NCBI RefSeq assembly: GCF_051020765.1
Contig: NC_134940.1
Coordinates: 15,699,712-15,763,711 of the forward strand
DNA from: Lasioglossum baleicum
Taxonomy: Eukaryota; Arthropoda; Insecta; Hymenoptera; Halictidae
Length of the DNA stretch: 64,000 bases
Reading direction: 5' to 3'
Positions within the stretch are counted from its first letter, which is position 1, and each line of letters opens with the position of its first letter. Below are positions 48,101 to 58,800 of this stretch, piece after piece. The notes beneath the pieces are model-generated. The model worked only from the letters and a program-made list of their open reading frames with translations, made no database searches and had not been told where the DNA came from. The translations under genes were made by a program, and so were the position numbers.

Positions 48101-51100
48101 TTCCATTGAATTTGTTGGCTTGAAGCAAAGGAAGCTAAATTACAATGTTTACAAGTAAGCGTGCATCTTTACATCGATATTTCTGGGTATTGTTTACTAG
48201 AGTTATTCAACTTGTTTCGTAGAGGGATTTGCGTGATAGTGCGGGAATTTGATTTGAATTTGCAAGAAGGTTTCCTTCTTTCTTTGATCGATTTGATCCC
48301 GAAGAAACCGGTGACTAAGTACTCCATCGCCGCAAAACTGAGAAAGGACGTCTCGAGCGTTCACATTTTGCCTTCCAACAGAAATAACGAGGTATGTCCG
48401 AAGTAATTTACTAATTATTTCTAAAATTGTGTCCAACCGACACGCCCGTTGACAATGACTCGATAGTTGCAGAGTTCGATTGTTAAAAAGAAGAATATAA
48501 TAGAGCAGATGTATATTTCTCCGATCCTAATACGCTTGATATTGTTGGCTGACACAGAGAGACCTAACATTTATAATATTAGCGATATCGCGGATTACAA
48601 AAATATTGTCCGATTTATTTTTGAATATTCTGAGAATGGAAGCTCCGAGAAGCATGCTGAATTCAGGTGGGAATTTAATGCTAAACATATTATGATTTGA
48701 TATCAATGTTAACGCCAATATCGATCTTGGTATTTCAGACTCCCTTGTTATCAAAGAAACTTTATTACTGTTAACAATGCGGAACTTTCGTTCGATCTGT
48801 CGCGGTCGTACGCGGCTCAGGCTATGCAACAATTTCAGGTGTTGATTCGCTCGACTACCGTTCTAGGAAATCAGTATGGCTACAACTTCAAATCACCAGG
48901 GGATAACTTCTACGAGTCCAACACCGTAAGAAAGTGAAACCGAATGTTCACGGATATCGTTCGATTTTAATTATTTTGTCCTCCATCCAAAATATTCTGT
49001 TGCAATTCGAGTTATTCTGTGTCGCAGTTGATCCTGTGCGGAGATGAAATAGCAGAGAAACTGAGCCACGAGGTAGCATGTCAATTGGGCTATGCCACGG
49101 TAGACTCTATACAGACGTCAGCCTTTAATTTTGATTTTGAACTTCACCTATCTCCGTCAAAGGTAATAGACAAAGACAGAATAATTCTGGTGTTTCTGCA
49201 ACAATTATCCGAGTCGATTAATCGGGAGATTTGATTGTAGACGAAAGAGCCATGCTTTCAGAACCAGGATGTACCTCCTCTGAATCATTTGATTCGTACC
49301 TCATTTTCTACAGAGATTGAGCTAGAGACTTGCAGCTTAGTAACTGCATTTATAAATAGTAAGTAACAAATTATTCATCGCTCGGAAGTGAACGAGTACG
49401 TAAACACGTGCATTGAAATTGTATAGGTGTTCACCAGGAAGAGTTGAAATATTTCTTCAGAACTTTAGGAAAGAAAACATCAATATTTTTTCATACTGAA
49501 AGTTCCTCCCTGAAAGCTTATTCGAAAGTGATAGCAGATATTATAAAAAGGTATGGGATAAGTATATTTAGTAAGCATTCGCATCGAGTATATTTACAGT
49601 CCATCGTACATCTTTTTCAGGGCACAAGAAATAGGTCATAAGTTTATATCTCGAATACGCTTACCACGTTACGTCAATCCATACAAGGTAAACCATCATT
49701 ATTTTAATTAATCCGATTCATTAACCCATTCGAACTAGGACTGTAACTTTTCTGAAGCTTCGAAGTCTTCCAAGTGCTCGAAATTTCAAAGTCTTCGAAA
49801 CGTATGAAGTTGTAACTTGTGAGTTTCATACCATGTCACGATTTTTGATAAATAAAAATATTAACTTTCAGTCACCGGTGACTGACACTGAACTTTCCGT
49901 TTGGACTTTTCGTAATTAAATTAAATTTAAAAGATTGCATTCTATTAATAAATTTCGAGATCATATCACGAATGTACTTAAAAAATAATACTTTGCAAAC
50001 AAAATTTTAATGAGTTTTATTAAATTCGGTGAAATCGGATATCGCGGACTAAATGAAAAGAAAGGCAAGACAGGCTTGGCGCTTCACAAAACTCACGTAT
50101 TCAGTAGGGCTGTAACTTTCCTTCGAACTACCATTCTTTGGCGTTTATAATTTACTAAGAAAACAAAAGGAAAATTTATATTTATTGTATACCCGCACGT
50201 ATTCTCCGATGATTATATATTAAATGAAATGAAATTTCATTTCTATTTAACACTGACTCGATATTATACAATAGCACGAGGGGTTAAATGGACATAAGCG
50301 ATATTTACGGGAATAAGTAATTTACAAATGTGATGATCATTTTTCTTTTACATCAGGGAGTGGAGATATTCTCGGTACACAAAGCGAAAGGGATGCACAT
50401 TCTGACTTTGATAAATAAAAATCCTTGTATGGAAGCAGAGACCTATTGGGCGCATGCTGCTTTGTCTAACGATGGGAAACATATAGCACTGGTTTCTTTG
50501 CAGTAAGCATGTCGAGATAATTTCATTCGTTCAACCCAAATCGAAAAAGCGTTATTTGCTACATTTTTCATTACCGTTCAGGCGACTATACTTTATCGAG
50601 AAAGGATCTGTATGGGGATCCCTGAACGTAAAATGGACTCTGGAAACGACTCAACTGCTATCACCTACAACTGTAGTCAATAATAAACTGATTCTACAAG
50701 TGAACAAGGTATTTATCATATGTATCGAACTACAGTAATTCTTCAATCGAAGTCCTAGGTCGCTTATCTAATCGAAGTCCAGTGCCTGCTCACTCCACTG
50801 CCGGCCAACGCTGCGCCGCGCCGTAGGGCGGCGATGATTGATCTCGGCTCGGGTATATCGGTGTGAACACCACGGCATTGACTCGAGTGAATCGAATTCT
50901 CAAACTTCTTAATTTTCATTATTGTTTTATGGGACTTTTACTATAGCTTATTCCTGGCATTTCTCTGATTAAAATGACACCAAACACGATATAATTTCAA
51001 CTGTATTCAGTGGTTTAATCGACGATGAATGTTTCGGGAGCAAAGAAGAACAGCGACAACGCGGGCCTTTGAACTGTGCCGGCGTCTCTTTCTTTCCCAT

Positions 51101-51661
51101 ACGCTCTTCTTCGTTGCGTTCGAAGCTTTCATCGTCGATTACACCACTAAATACAGTTGAAATTTATATCGTGTTTGGCATTAGAAAAATGTCACGAATA
51201 TGTTGGTGAAAGTTTCATTAAAGAATAATGGAAAATAAAGAAGATACAACTTTGGTGATGATGCATGGGCCTTTAAACTGTGCCGGCGACGGCGACACGC
51301 TTCGGCCACGCGATCCTATTTCATTCTGCCCTTCTCTATGTTCGGCTCGTTGATTCAAGTCTCGGCGCGGTAGACGCAGTCATAAAAAATAACCTCCCTA
51401 CACTATCGAAGTCCGTTCAAAACACGGGTGTTGCGACTTCGATTGAAGAATTACTGTATAATAATGTTTGAATCTGTTCTATGTATACTCGTGAAACTGA
51501 TGAATCGATCTTACCTGTAGAACGAAGACCGCTTATCGCCCATGGGTGATTGGTATTTGGAAAGCGAAGCAACAGATGTTCTGGAGTGGCTGTGCCAGAA
51601 AATAAATATAGCCATGATCTTGAACATGGAGAACGGTATATGTTCAAACCAAGTTGTGTAA
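33147..51661 (+). CDS. VPS13-family bridge-like lipid transfer protein
   Basis: VPS13 proteins form long hydrophobic grooves that carry lipids between membranes at contact sites. I resolve 52 exons in continuous phase: 10302 nt, 3433 aa. Chorein N-terminus: MFEGAIAAFLNRLLGKY, IGKIVLKIPWSGLFSQP, VHIRYEEKL; then SAWWKYAYNSILEYNVRP. An acidic Ser/Asp insert lies at 41826-42017. The VAB (SHR-BD) region is about residues 2370-2810 (exons 45043-45255, 45322-45795, 46776-47045, 47111-47470), the ATG2_C-like part is at 47547-49358, and the C-terminal PH-like part ends with ETYWAHAALS, RLYFIEKGSVWGSLNVKW and NEDRLSPMGDWYLES. IPW and SQP favour an A/C-type VPS13, but the sequence is divergent, so no symbol is given. 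Oddities: a GC-AG intron (47046-47110), a 42-bp intron (42851-42892), and foldback elements in four introns. A candidate AATAAA is at 51716. Confidence 0.88.
40119..40410. mobile_element. TTAA-bounded foldback MITE
   Basis: It lies in the VPS13-like intron 39949-40540. It is bounded by TTAA at both ends, with inverted termini TTAAGGGGATAGACT and AGTCTACCCCCTTAA. The interior is a near-complete palindrome containing TAGATAAAAGATCAATC and its inverse GATTGATCTTTTATCTAG. A related truncated copy ends at 44169. TTAA targets recall piggyBac-type elements, but the terminal bases do not match that family's usual ends. Confidence 0.75.
43915..44169. mobile_element. TTAA foldback MITE, truncated second copy
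   Basis: It shares with 40119-40410 the segments CAGTAGTCGGAAGCGCTAGA, TAGATTGATCTTTTATCTAG and the terminus GAGTCTACCCCCTTAA. The left terminus is not found, so this copy is 5'-truncated. It lies in the VPS13-like intron 43798-45042. Confidence 0.65.
44270..45000. mobile_element. Foldback MITE with TA ends, VPS13-like intron
   Basis: The left end TACACTCCTC..AAAGAATTAAGGG and the right end CCCTTAATTCTTTGGAGGAGTGTA are inverse copies. Near-identical arms of about 200 bp follow, including TCACTTGTGCGAACCC, GGTCCCACTTTACGTGATCA and GCTCTGTTTCAAAT. About 730 bp; the centre (about 44480-44790) has no transposase. The TA borders fit a Tc1/mariner-type element. Same intron as the truncated TTAA copy, about 100 bp away. 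Confidence 0.78.
45830..46732. mobile_element. ACTGCGGAT MITE, copy 2, split by a nested element
   Basis: The left end TAGACTGTGGATGTTTATA and the right end GCGTAAAGATCCGCAGTCTA match the ends of the copies at 18611-18798 and 61238-61438. Here the ends are 903 bp apart because a second foldback element (45918-46561) sits inside. Removing the insert would leave about 260 bp, near the size of the other copies. It lies in VPS13-like intron 45796-46775. Confidence 0.68.
45918..46561. mobile_element. Nested palindromic MITE (TAGAGGAAAATGG ends)
   Basis: The termini TAGAGGAAAATGGAAGGAA and TTCCTTCCATTTTCCTCTA are exact inverses. Arms of roughly 270-300 bp follow, containing CGGTTTTCCGC, ATCTCGGAAACTATGCG and CACAATTAGTGAACTTTGAG. 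Almost the whole 644 bp forms one hairpin with a short centre near 46240. There is a G run at about 46024-46033. No coding capacity. Confidence 0.8.
50731..51458. mobile_element. Foldback MITE in last VPS13-like intron
   Basis: The ends TACAGTAATTCTTCAATCGA and TCGATTGAAGAATTACTGTA are exact inverses bordered by TA. Inner inverted segments include CGACGATGAA and TATCGTGTTTGGCAT with their inverses. About 728 bp without a transposase frame. It occupies most of intron 50709-51520, just before the final exon. Confidence 0.78.
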
Positions 51662-51850
51662 CTGGAACCCAAACTATAAAAGAAAGATCATTGTATATTT
51701 AAATTAATCAGGCACAATAAATTCTCCAATGAACGCAACACTTCCTTCTATATTGAAAACCTATGACTAAGAAGCAACATTGTTTTGTTTCCTACAAGTA
51801 CAATTTAATTCATTCTCAACTTTCGTATAGTTTAAATATCCTCTACGCAT

Positions 51851-51882
51851 CGCCGCCATCGCCATCATTATCATCATCACCC

Positions 51883-51930
<48 letters not shown>

Positions 51931-51948
51931 TATCATCATCATCACAAT
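51851..51948. repeat. CAT/ATC trinucleotide repeat
   Basis: Nearly uninterrupted CAT units with a few CAC and TAT variants. It lies outside any coding exon, so its poly-His reading frame is not a protein feature. Confidence 0.9.
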
Positions 51949-53361
51949 TGTGTAAGAGCTCTTCATATACTCTCGTAAATAGTTCTTTTTCCCCTTGTTT
52001 AAATCGCTATTAAGTTCTATCTCAATGTGTCAGACGTGTCCGTATATCATATATATATATATGTCTATTATATATATATGTATATAGTCATTTGGATAAA
52101 GTACGTCTAGTTTATTTCATAATTTATTTACAAAAAGTCTTAGTAAATTACACTTACAGGCATCTCCACTCGAACTAAAGTAAATAATTTAAGAACTACA
52201 CGTATTTAGATATCTATAGAGTAGGATACTTTGGGGTCAGGGAGAAGCTGGGATCAGGGAAAGTGTTCTGTTTAACTTATTTACCTCGTCCACCTTTTTT
52301 TTCCATTTTTCCTTCATCCTTTTCACCTAATTATCCTCGAACATAGTCGAATCAAATAGATCCTTTCGTTTCTGTTTTTTTTTTACATGCGCTACCCTTG
52401 TGAAAACATCACTCGTTCGTGACATTTCTCTCTACCGAAACGAAAAAGGAAGTACCGGCGTGGAAAGTGTATGTACGTGTGTGTTTCTGTGTTCGAGTCT
52501 TTTATGTCGGACGTGTATGTGTGTACGTGTATGGGGCGGGTGTCCGCGTGTGTGTGTGCGCGCACGAATACAAACATGTCTTTGTTCCAAAGAACAATTA
52601 AAAATGAGGGTGGTTTCGTCATTTTCTTTTCTCTCTCGTTTCTTTCAATTACATTAGGTAAATGTATACGTAAGAATCGTCGAAATGTGTGCAAAAGCTG
52701 ACAATGGGGGGGATAGTACGTACTATAGTTTCTTTTTTTGCTTGACGATAACATACGCGCTTCGAAAAAGCATAAAAGTCTTGAGATTACAATTACATCC
52801 CATTAGAAATACTTAATGGCACGATCGAGAGCTTAAGATTTAAAAATTCCATGTTTTATCCGTCTCTGTATGTTGCGTTTGCTTACATTACTGAAAAATC
52901 ACTCTCAAAAATTCCTCCTCTCTCTTTCTCTCTCTCTCTCACTCGCTCTCTCTCTTTCTCTCTGCTCCTTTCTACTACTCTTTCCCCACAATTTACGAAC
53001 TATTACATATTTCTCGTCGATCCCCTCAGTTCACGGTTACATGTTCTAATTTCACCAACAGCATTCGGTTGCATTTTTACAAACACGTCCATTCCAAAAA
53101 AAAAAGGAAAAAATAACTGAAACACCGTAGTGAAATATATCGTCTACCTACATAGAAACTTCTTGTTTAAAAAAAAAAAAAAGGAAAATGAAAAGAAACA
53201 AACGGGAATCCACCAAAAAATAATTACGTGAACAAATTTGTTTCGTGAATATAAACTTAAGCGTTATCTAGCGCACTTGGTCTTTCCTGGACTGTTTTCT
53301 AGTTCATCCTACGCTTACACTCTTCCTACGCTTCCCTCGACCACTCTCTTCTCTCTTCTTT

Positions 53362-53414
<53 letters not shown>

Positions 53415-53415
53415 C
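53362..53415. repeat. CT microsatellite
   Basis: An almost pure CT dinucleotide run of about 50 bp. In the osa transcript direction it would read as GA. Confidence 0.9.
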
Positions 53416-54439
53416 TCCCTCTTATTCTTTAGTTCTTGTAAGCTCGTGTATACGTAGTATATTAGCAGTTAATTTCACAGACACTATTCCCCACCCCTTT
53501 TTCTACCAGCAACCCCATCCCTGGTGCACACACGACCGAACCATTCGTTCATTCATTACCTTTGTCGATACGCACATACACGCACGTGCACACACACGGA
53601 CGCATACGCTCGGACAAAATAGCGACACACACACAGAAGGCGTCACGTGTCCCTTTCTGGTCCGACATCGTTCATTCATTTTTCTTTCTCTCTCGCTCTC
53701 GCGTTCTCTTTCGCTCAACGTGTACACATTTTGTTACAATTCCGCAAGTTTATCCTCCACCTGAATTGTGTTTTGAAACTGTGTCCCTTCAGCTTTCTCT
53801 TTTGTTTCGTTAATGTTTATCCGTTGCGCGCTCACACACAGATTCCCCCATTCACGCTATTCTCGCACGAGAATGATCTTCTCCCGGCAAAAGGGAAATC
53901 GGACAACGTTTTCGACATTCTTCTCTTTCTCTCTCTCTTTCTTCTCACAGAATTGCTTTCTTTCCCCTTTCACACTACAATTCTTCTTCATCCTCCGTAA
54001 ATAATTGCAGTTTCCTATTTCTTTCTCTCCACGATACACACACACACACATGCAAGCACATACATGCATTCGCTGTGGCACGTACATACACTCTCGCTCT
54101 TTCCCTCTTTCACTCATTTTTCCAACAATGTCTTTCTTCAGTTCTAGTTTTGCCTGTGCATCTAAAGTCGAGACTCTCGGTGGTCTACTGATTTTTCTTA
54201 TACAATTTTTGTATTTCTCTTTGCAACGGAGACCACCGGTGGCGCGTTCGGCGCCGCATTGTGTACTTTTATTCTTCTCGTAATTTCTGTCCACATCATC
54301 GCTCTCGCTCTCTACCTCTCTCTCTCGTTCTGTTCATTTTGTTTAAATTGTTTCGTTACTTGATACGCGCGGCGCGACGCGTAGCTCAAATATACGATTC
54401 AACGGAAGTGTCAGTGTAAGAGTGTACGTGTTTCTTTCC

Positions 54440-54500
54440 GTGTATATGTACGTGTGTGTGTTTCTCTGTGTGCGCGCGTGTGTGTGTGTGTGTACGCATG
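54440..54500. repeat. GT-rich microsatellite
   Basis: Alternating GT with GTGC and GTAC units in the gene-free region downstream of osa. Confidence 0.8.
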
Positions 54501-55539
54501 TACGTATGTGTCGCGTGTATATGTGTTATCTACAAAATATCTTAATTACTCGCTAATTACAGCACAAAACATGCAAATATAAAAATTTGCATTATATTAT
54601 CGTTAATATTTATATATATAATCGTCACCCCAATATTATCGTTCCGCATCGCACCATTTTAAGGTTCGTCAAACAGATTTGTTATTTTATTTTTCTTCAA
54701 TAGTTTTGTCTCAATCGTCATCTCTCAGTTATTCTTTTATATATTATTATGCTGCTAATAATCGTTTGTCTCATTTCTTCTTTCTCTCTCCCTCTCTCTC
54801 ACGCTCGTTCTTTCTCTCTCTCTCTCTCTCGCTCGCTCTCTGTACGTATCCGTCTCATGCTACTTCGCAACCCTCGACATCTCTCGGTGTCTTGTCATAC
54901 ATCTCCCTCTCCCTCTAGTTGTAATCCGTTGTTTTGAATCGGCACGATTTCACTCGTGACCTCTCGGGAACCCAGCCGTTTCTCGCTCTGTTCATTGATC
55001 CTTTTTCTCCGTTTATCATTCTTTTCATTAACTATGTAAATATCTTACACTATGTCGATATTATTCCAATTCACGAAGGGGGGTCGGGTGGGGGAAAAAA
55101 GGTATAGCTGACAGGTATCGCGTGTCGTGTCATGGCGCGGGCGCGCGCGCACGGCCACGGGCGCGGCACTCGCGCATTCGCAGTGTATCTGTTACGCGCA
55201 CGCGGCTCTAACACCGTTCGATCAACTTTTTTTTGTTAATTCTCTTCCCCGTTATTTACTCGATATAAAACTACAACCACGCGAATCTAGTGGCGTTCGT
55301 ATATCGACACTTTGTTCCGTCTGCTGTATTCTCTATATACCGATTCCACGTTCCTTCCGTTATTCTTCCATGGTGCTATACCATACCAACGTGCTTCTTT
55401 CTTTTCATTCCGTTATACTGAACACTATCACCTTCCTGCTCACACGTTTTTTCTACACCTTTCTACGGTTTTTGTTTCGCTCACTCTCTCACGCTCGTTC
55501 TTTTTCTCTCGCTCTCTCACACATTCTTTCTCTAAACAT

Positions 55540-55540
55540 G

Positions 55541-55573
<33 letters not shown>

Positions 55574-55620
55574 ACTCTTACTCGCTCGCTCGTGTTCTCT
55601 CTCTCTCTCTCTCTCTCCCC
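55540..55620. repeat. CT microsatellite (compound)
   Basis: Two CT runs separated by a short CTCACTCTTACTCGCT stretch, about 250 bp beyond the osa stop codon. Confidence 0.85.
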
Positions 55621-55864
55621 CACTCTCTCGTGTTTTCCGTATTATCTATATAGAATAGCAGCCACTATGTATATATATATAGCTGTCTTTCTGTCACCTT
55701 GGAAAAAACATTATCATCGCCGTAGTCGTCGTCATATCAGCATTTTACACAAGGAAGGAGACTAAACAAACACGGATCTCAACACACCCGCGTATATATA
55801 TCCCAAAAAGAAAAAAGGAGAATACCGTTTGTCTCTCTCTTTCTCTCTCTTTTTGTCAACAAAG

Positions 55865-58800
55865 TTACGCGCCCCTGGAACACTGGAACAATACACGAGC
55901 AACAATCGCGGCCACCTGCTGATCCAATATCTGACTCATCACCAGGGCAAGTAGCCGTGACTCATGCTGTAAAAGCAGAGTCCTGTTGTCCGGATGCCTG
56001 GCAAGGTTGAGCAGCGTGCCGGCCGCGCGTCTCAGCATGTCCAGGCTGGTTCCCATCGACTCGGGATTGTCCCGTAACGCGGCCAATCCGTGTTGATTCA
56101 CGACCCCGAGCGCGCTCGATTCCGCCTGCTCGATAAACGCGACCAGCAACGCAACGCACGGCGTTTGCAGAGCTATGGTGCGCGCCACCCCGCTGTCAGC
56201 CGCCGACAGGAAATGAAGCAGATTCACGCCGAACTCGCGCAGCACTTGCTCCTCGCTCCGGCACAGTAGCCTGGTCAACACGGAGCACAGTCTCTGAAGC
56301 CTGGAGTACGGGGGCGTCGCAACGACTAGGTCCACGTTGCACTCGGTAACACAAAGCTTACAGAGAGCTTCCAACGCTAATCTCTGCGGCGACAACGACG
56401 AGTTCGGGCCTACCGTCGGGAACGGGTCCTGGCCGTGAGCGGCCGGACACACCGCCCAATGCAGAAGACCGTCCAACACCGGCCGGGATATCTCCTCCGG
56501 GTGCTGACTCAGATCCAAGTGGCCGGCTATGTTCGCCGCCATCACCAGCACGTTTTCTCTTATGTGATGCAGGAAATCCCACCACCATTCGCTCTCGCCT
56601 TGCAGGCTACTGCAACTGTCCGCGAAATCCGCGTCCTCTTCCCGGTCGTAGTTCCGCGTTTTCTGTGTCCTGGCCGGATGCTCGTGATGCAACAGCAACA
56701 GCTTACCGAGCAAGCTCAAGAATGTCACATTCTTGGCAAATTCCGCCTCGTTGCCCGGTATGAACGTGAGATTCCTTAATATTGTGGACAAGCAGACGCA
56801 ACGCCGAGCCAGGTTGTCCTGTGTCTCGGTGACGAGGTACAAGCTCGCCTCGTCCCTCGAGTAACTCTCGTCCTCGTAGTCGCTTATTCGTCTCCTCTTC
56901 AACGTACCCGCCGGATCTCTTATTTTTAATCTTGGTCCCTCCTTATTATCGTCCTCTTTCGATATCGACTCTTGTTGATCCTCGTTCTCCACCTTTATCT
57001 CGGGCTTCTCCAGCTCGACGTTGGCCGTCGCCGTATCATTCAGCCCGTTCTGCGTCGGGATCAACTCCTCGTCGGACTTTTGTATGTCCGAGAAGTGCTC
57101 GCCCATATTGTTGTTCACCTTCGCACTCTCGGTCTCGCACTCTTTCTTGAAACCGTCGTTTTTCTTCTCGAACAACTCCCTCGTCAGATCGTTCATCTCC
57201 ACCGGTTCTTTCTTGATCCTGGACAATACGTCGCTCAACGTTTTCGTCTTTTTCTTCTTGTCCAGCTGTTTCTTCTCGCTGGCCTCCTTCGGCTTGTCGC
57301 CGAGCTCGGCGGCCTTCTGCGACGAGAACTCCGACGTCTCGAGCGTGTTCGAATCCACTTTGGTTTCGTCCTTCGAATCTGTACATTCGACCTCCTTCTG
57401 CAGCAATGGTGGTTTCTCGTCTCTGAGAAGACGCGCGAACGGCACCGATCCAATCTCAGACTGAAAGCAGGTCACTATGTATTTCGTGGTGCAGATGTCG
57501 ACTTGCCAAGGCTCCGTTTCGGATTCACACTCCTGATGATCCCAAGTCCTCCGTGTATCCAGAACGAACAGGTCCTCGTCCCTTGAAATGATTTTCACCG
57601 GACGACCTCTTCTCGACAAGAACGTGTAGTTCGAGGAGGACAAAAGTTTGGTTCGATCCTCCGGATCGATCGGCCGCGTCACGGCGCCCAAATCCACTTC
57701 CGGTCCTTCCGCCGATTGGTTCCAGTTGCGATCCTCCTCGTTCACGGTCGACTCGAACATATCCGACAGGGAACGCGAGAAATGTTCCAGCAGGACGTCC
57801 AGCAGCCCCGGCAAATGCGTTAATCCGAAGTAACTTACCTGCAACAACAAGGGTTACGTTTCGACACGATGTTTCGTAAAGTATATTTACAGGGTGGCTG
57901 AAAAGTTCCCGGAATTTTTTAAAGCATTTCAGCAGCATAAAAATGCCGCACAAACGATTGAATCCACACACTTGACCGAATAATAAGTTTGATTAATTCA
58001 TTAACAATGAAATGAACCAAAAACATTTACAACAAATGTTCGAAATTGCCTCCGATTGCATTCGATACATTTACGGAGCCGCTTTCTAACATTCCCGACG
58101 ATGGTCGCTGGTGATCGCCTGATGATGGTTCTATTCATGGATGAGACAATTTTTACGGTCGAACCCCTACGGGTCATTCCATGCCAAATCGATCACTTTT
58201 TGCAGGCACCATCGTCGATTTTGTTCTAAATGAAATATGTTGTAGTCCATGTGAAATTAGGGGGGGGGGGGGGGGGTTTAAGTCATCATTTCGCCGGGGA
58301 CGAGATTACGGTGGAAGAGTGCGTGACCATATCATCGGGAATTTTAGAAAACGGCTCCGTAAATGTATCGAATGCAATCGGAGGCAATTTCGAACATTTG
58401 TTGTAAATGTTTTTGGTTCATTTCATTGTTAATGAATTAATAAAACTTATTATTCGGTCAAGTGTGTGGATTCATTCGTTTGTGCGGCATTTTTATGCTG
58501 CTGAAATGTTTTAAAAAATTCCGGGAACTTTTCAGCCACCCTGTATTCTCTCGCGAAACAAGAATGATTGAAAAAAAGAAGAGACACTTACAGAAGAGTC
58601 GTCAAATAATAATATGTTTAGTACGTCAAGGGCCCAACAACTTTCAGCTAATAGGCCAGATCGTAAAGCCATCATTATGCGCCAAGCTTCGACAGGCGCA
58701 ACGTCGGCTCGTGTCAGTTTCCGCCGCTTATAAATAAGTTGGGTCGTCGCTTCCACGCTGTCAGGAGGGAATGTCATTTCTCTTTTCGATGTAGGTTGTT

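Larger units (their letters stand above)
51662..55864. other. Converging 3' ends; microsatellite-rich, probable osa 3'UTR
   Basis: About 4.2 kb without a gene between the VPS13-like stop (+) and the osa stop (-). VPS13-like probably ends soon after the AATAAA at 51716. The rest is pyrimidine-rich on the plus strand, purine-rich in the osa sense direction, with CT/GA runs at about 52915-52975, 53362-53415, 54775-54845 and 55480-55620, and GT runs near 52480-52560 and 54440-54500. On the minus strand TTTATT at 52111 and 52123 reads as AATAAA and could mark the osa transcript end, giving a 3'UTR of up to 3.7 kb. The His- and Ser/Leu-rich frames here are repeat translations. Confidence 0.5.

Noticed and set aside
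49688..50356. Repeated GGRCTGTAACTTTYC segments in a VPS13-like intron as another MITE
   Set aside because: Two imperfect direct occurrences only (about 49740 and 50107); no inverted ends or target duplication found.
51763..51978. Reading frame with a long His run
   Set aside because: It is the translation of a CAT microsatellite after the VPS13-like stop; no splice links or conserved flanks.
55127..55765. 212-codon plus-strand Ser/Leu-rich frame
   Set aside because: It is driven by CT microsatellites that read Leu-Ser or Ser-Leu; no conserved feature.
56972..57586. 204-codon plus-strand Leu/Arg-rich frame opposite osa
   Set aside because: Antisense to the lysine/glutamate-rich osa spacer; the codon bias of that stretch creates the open frame.
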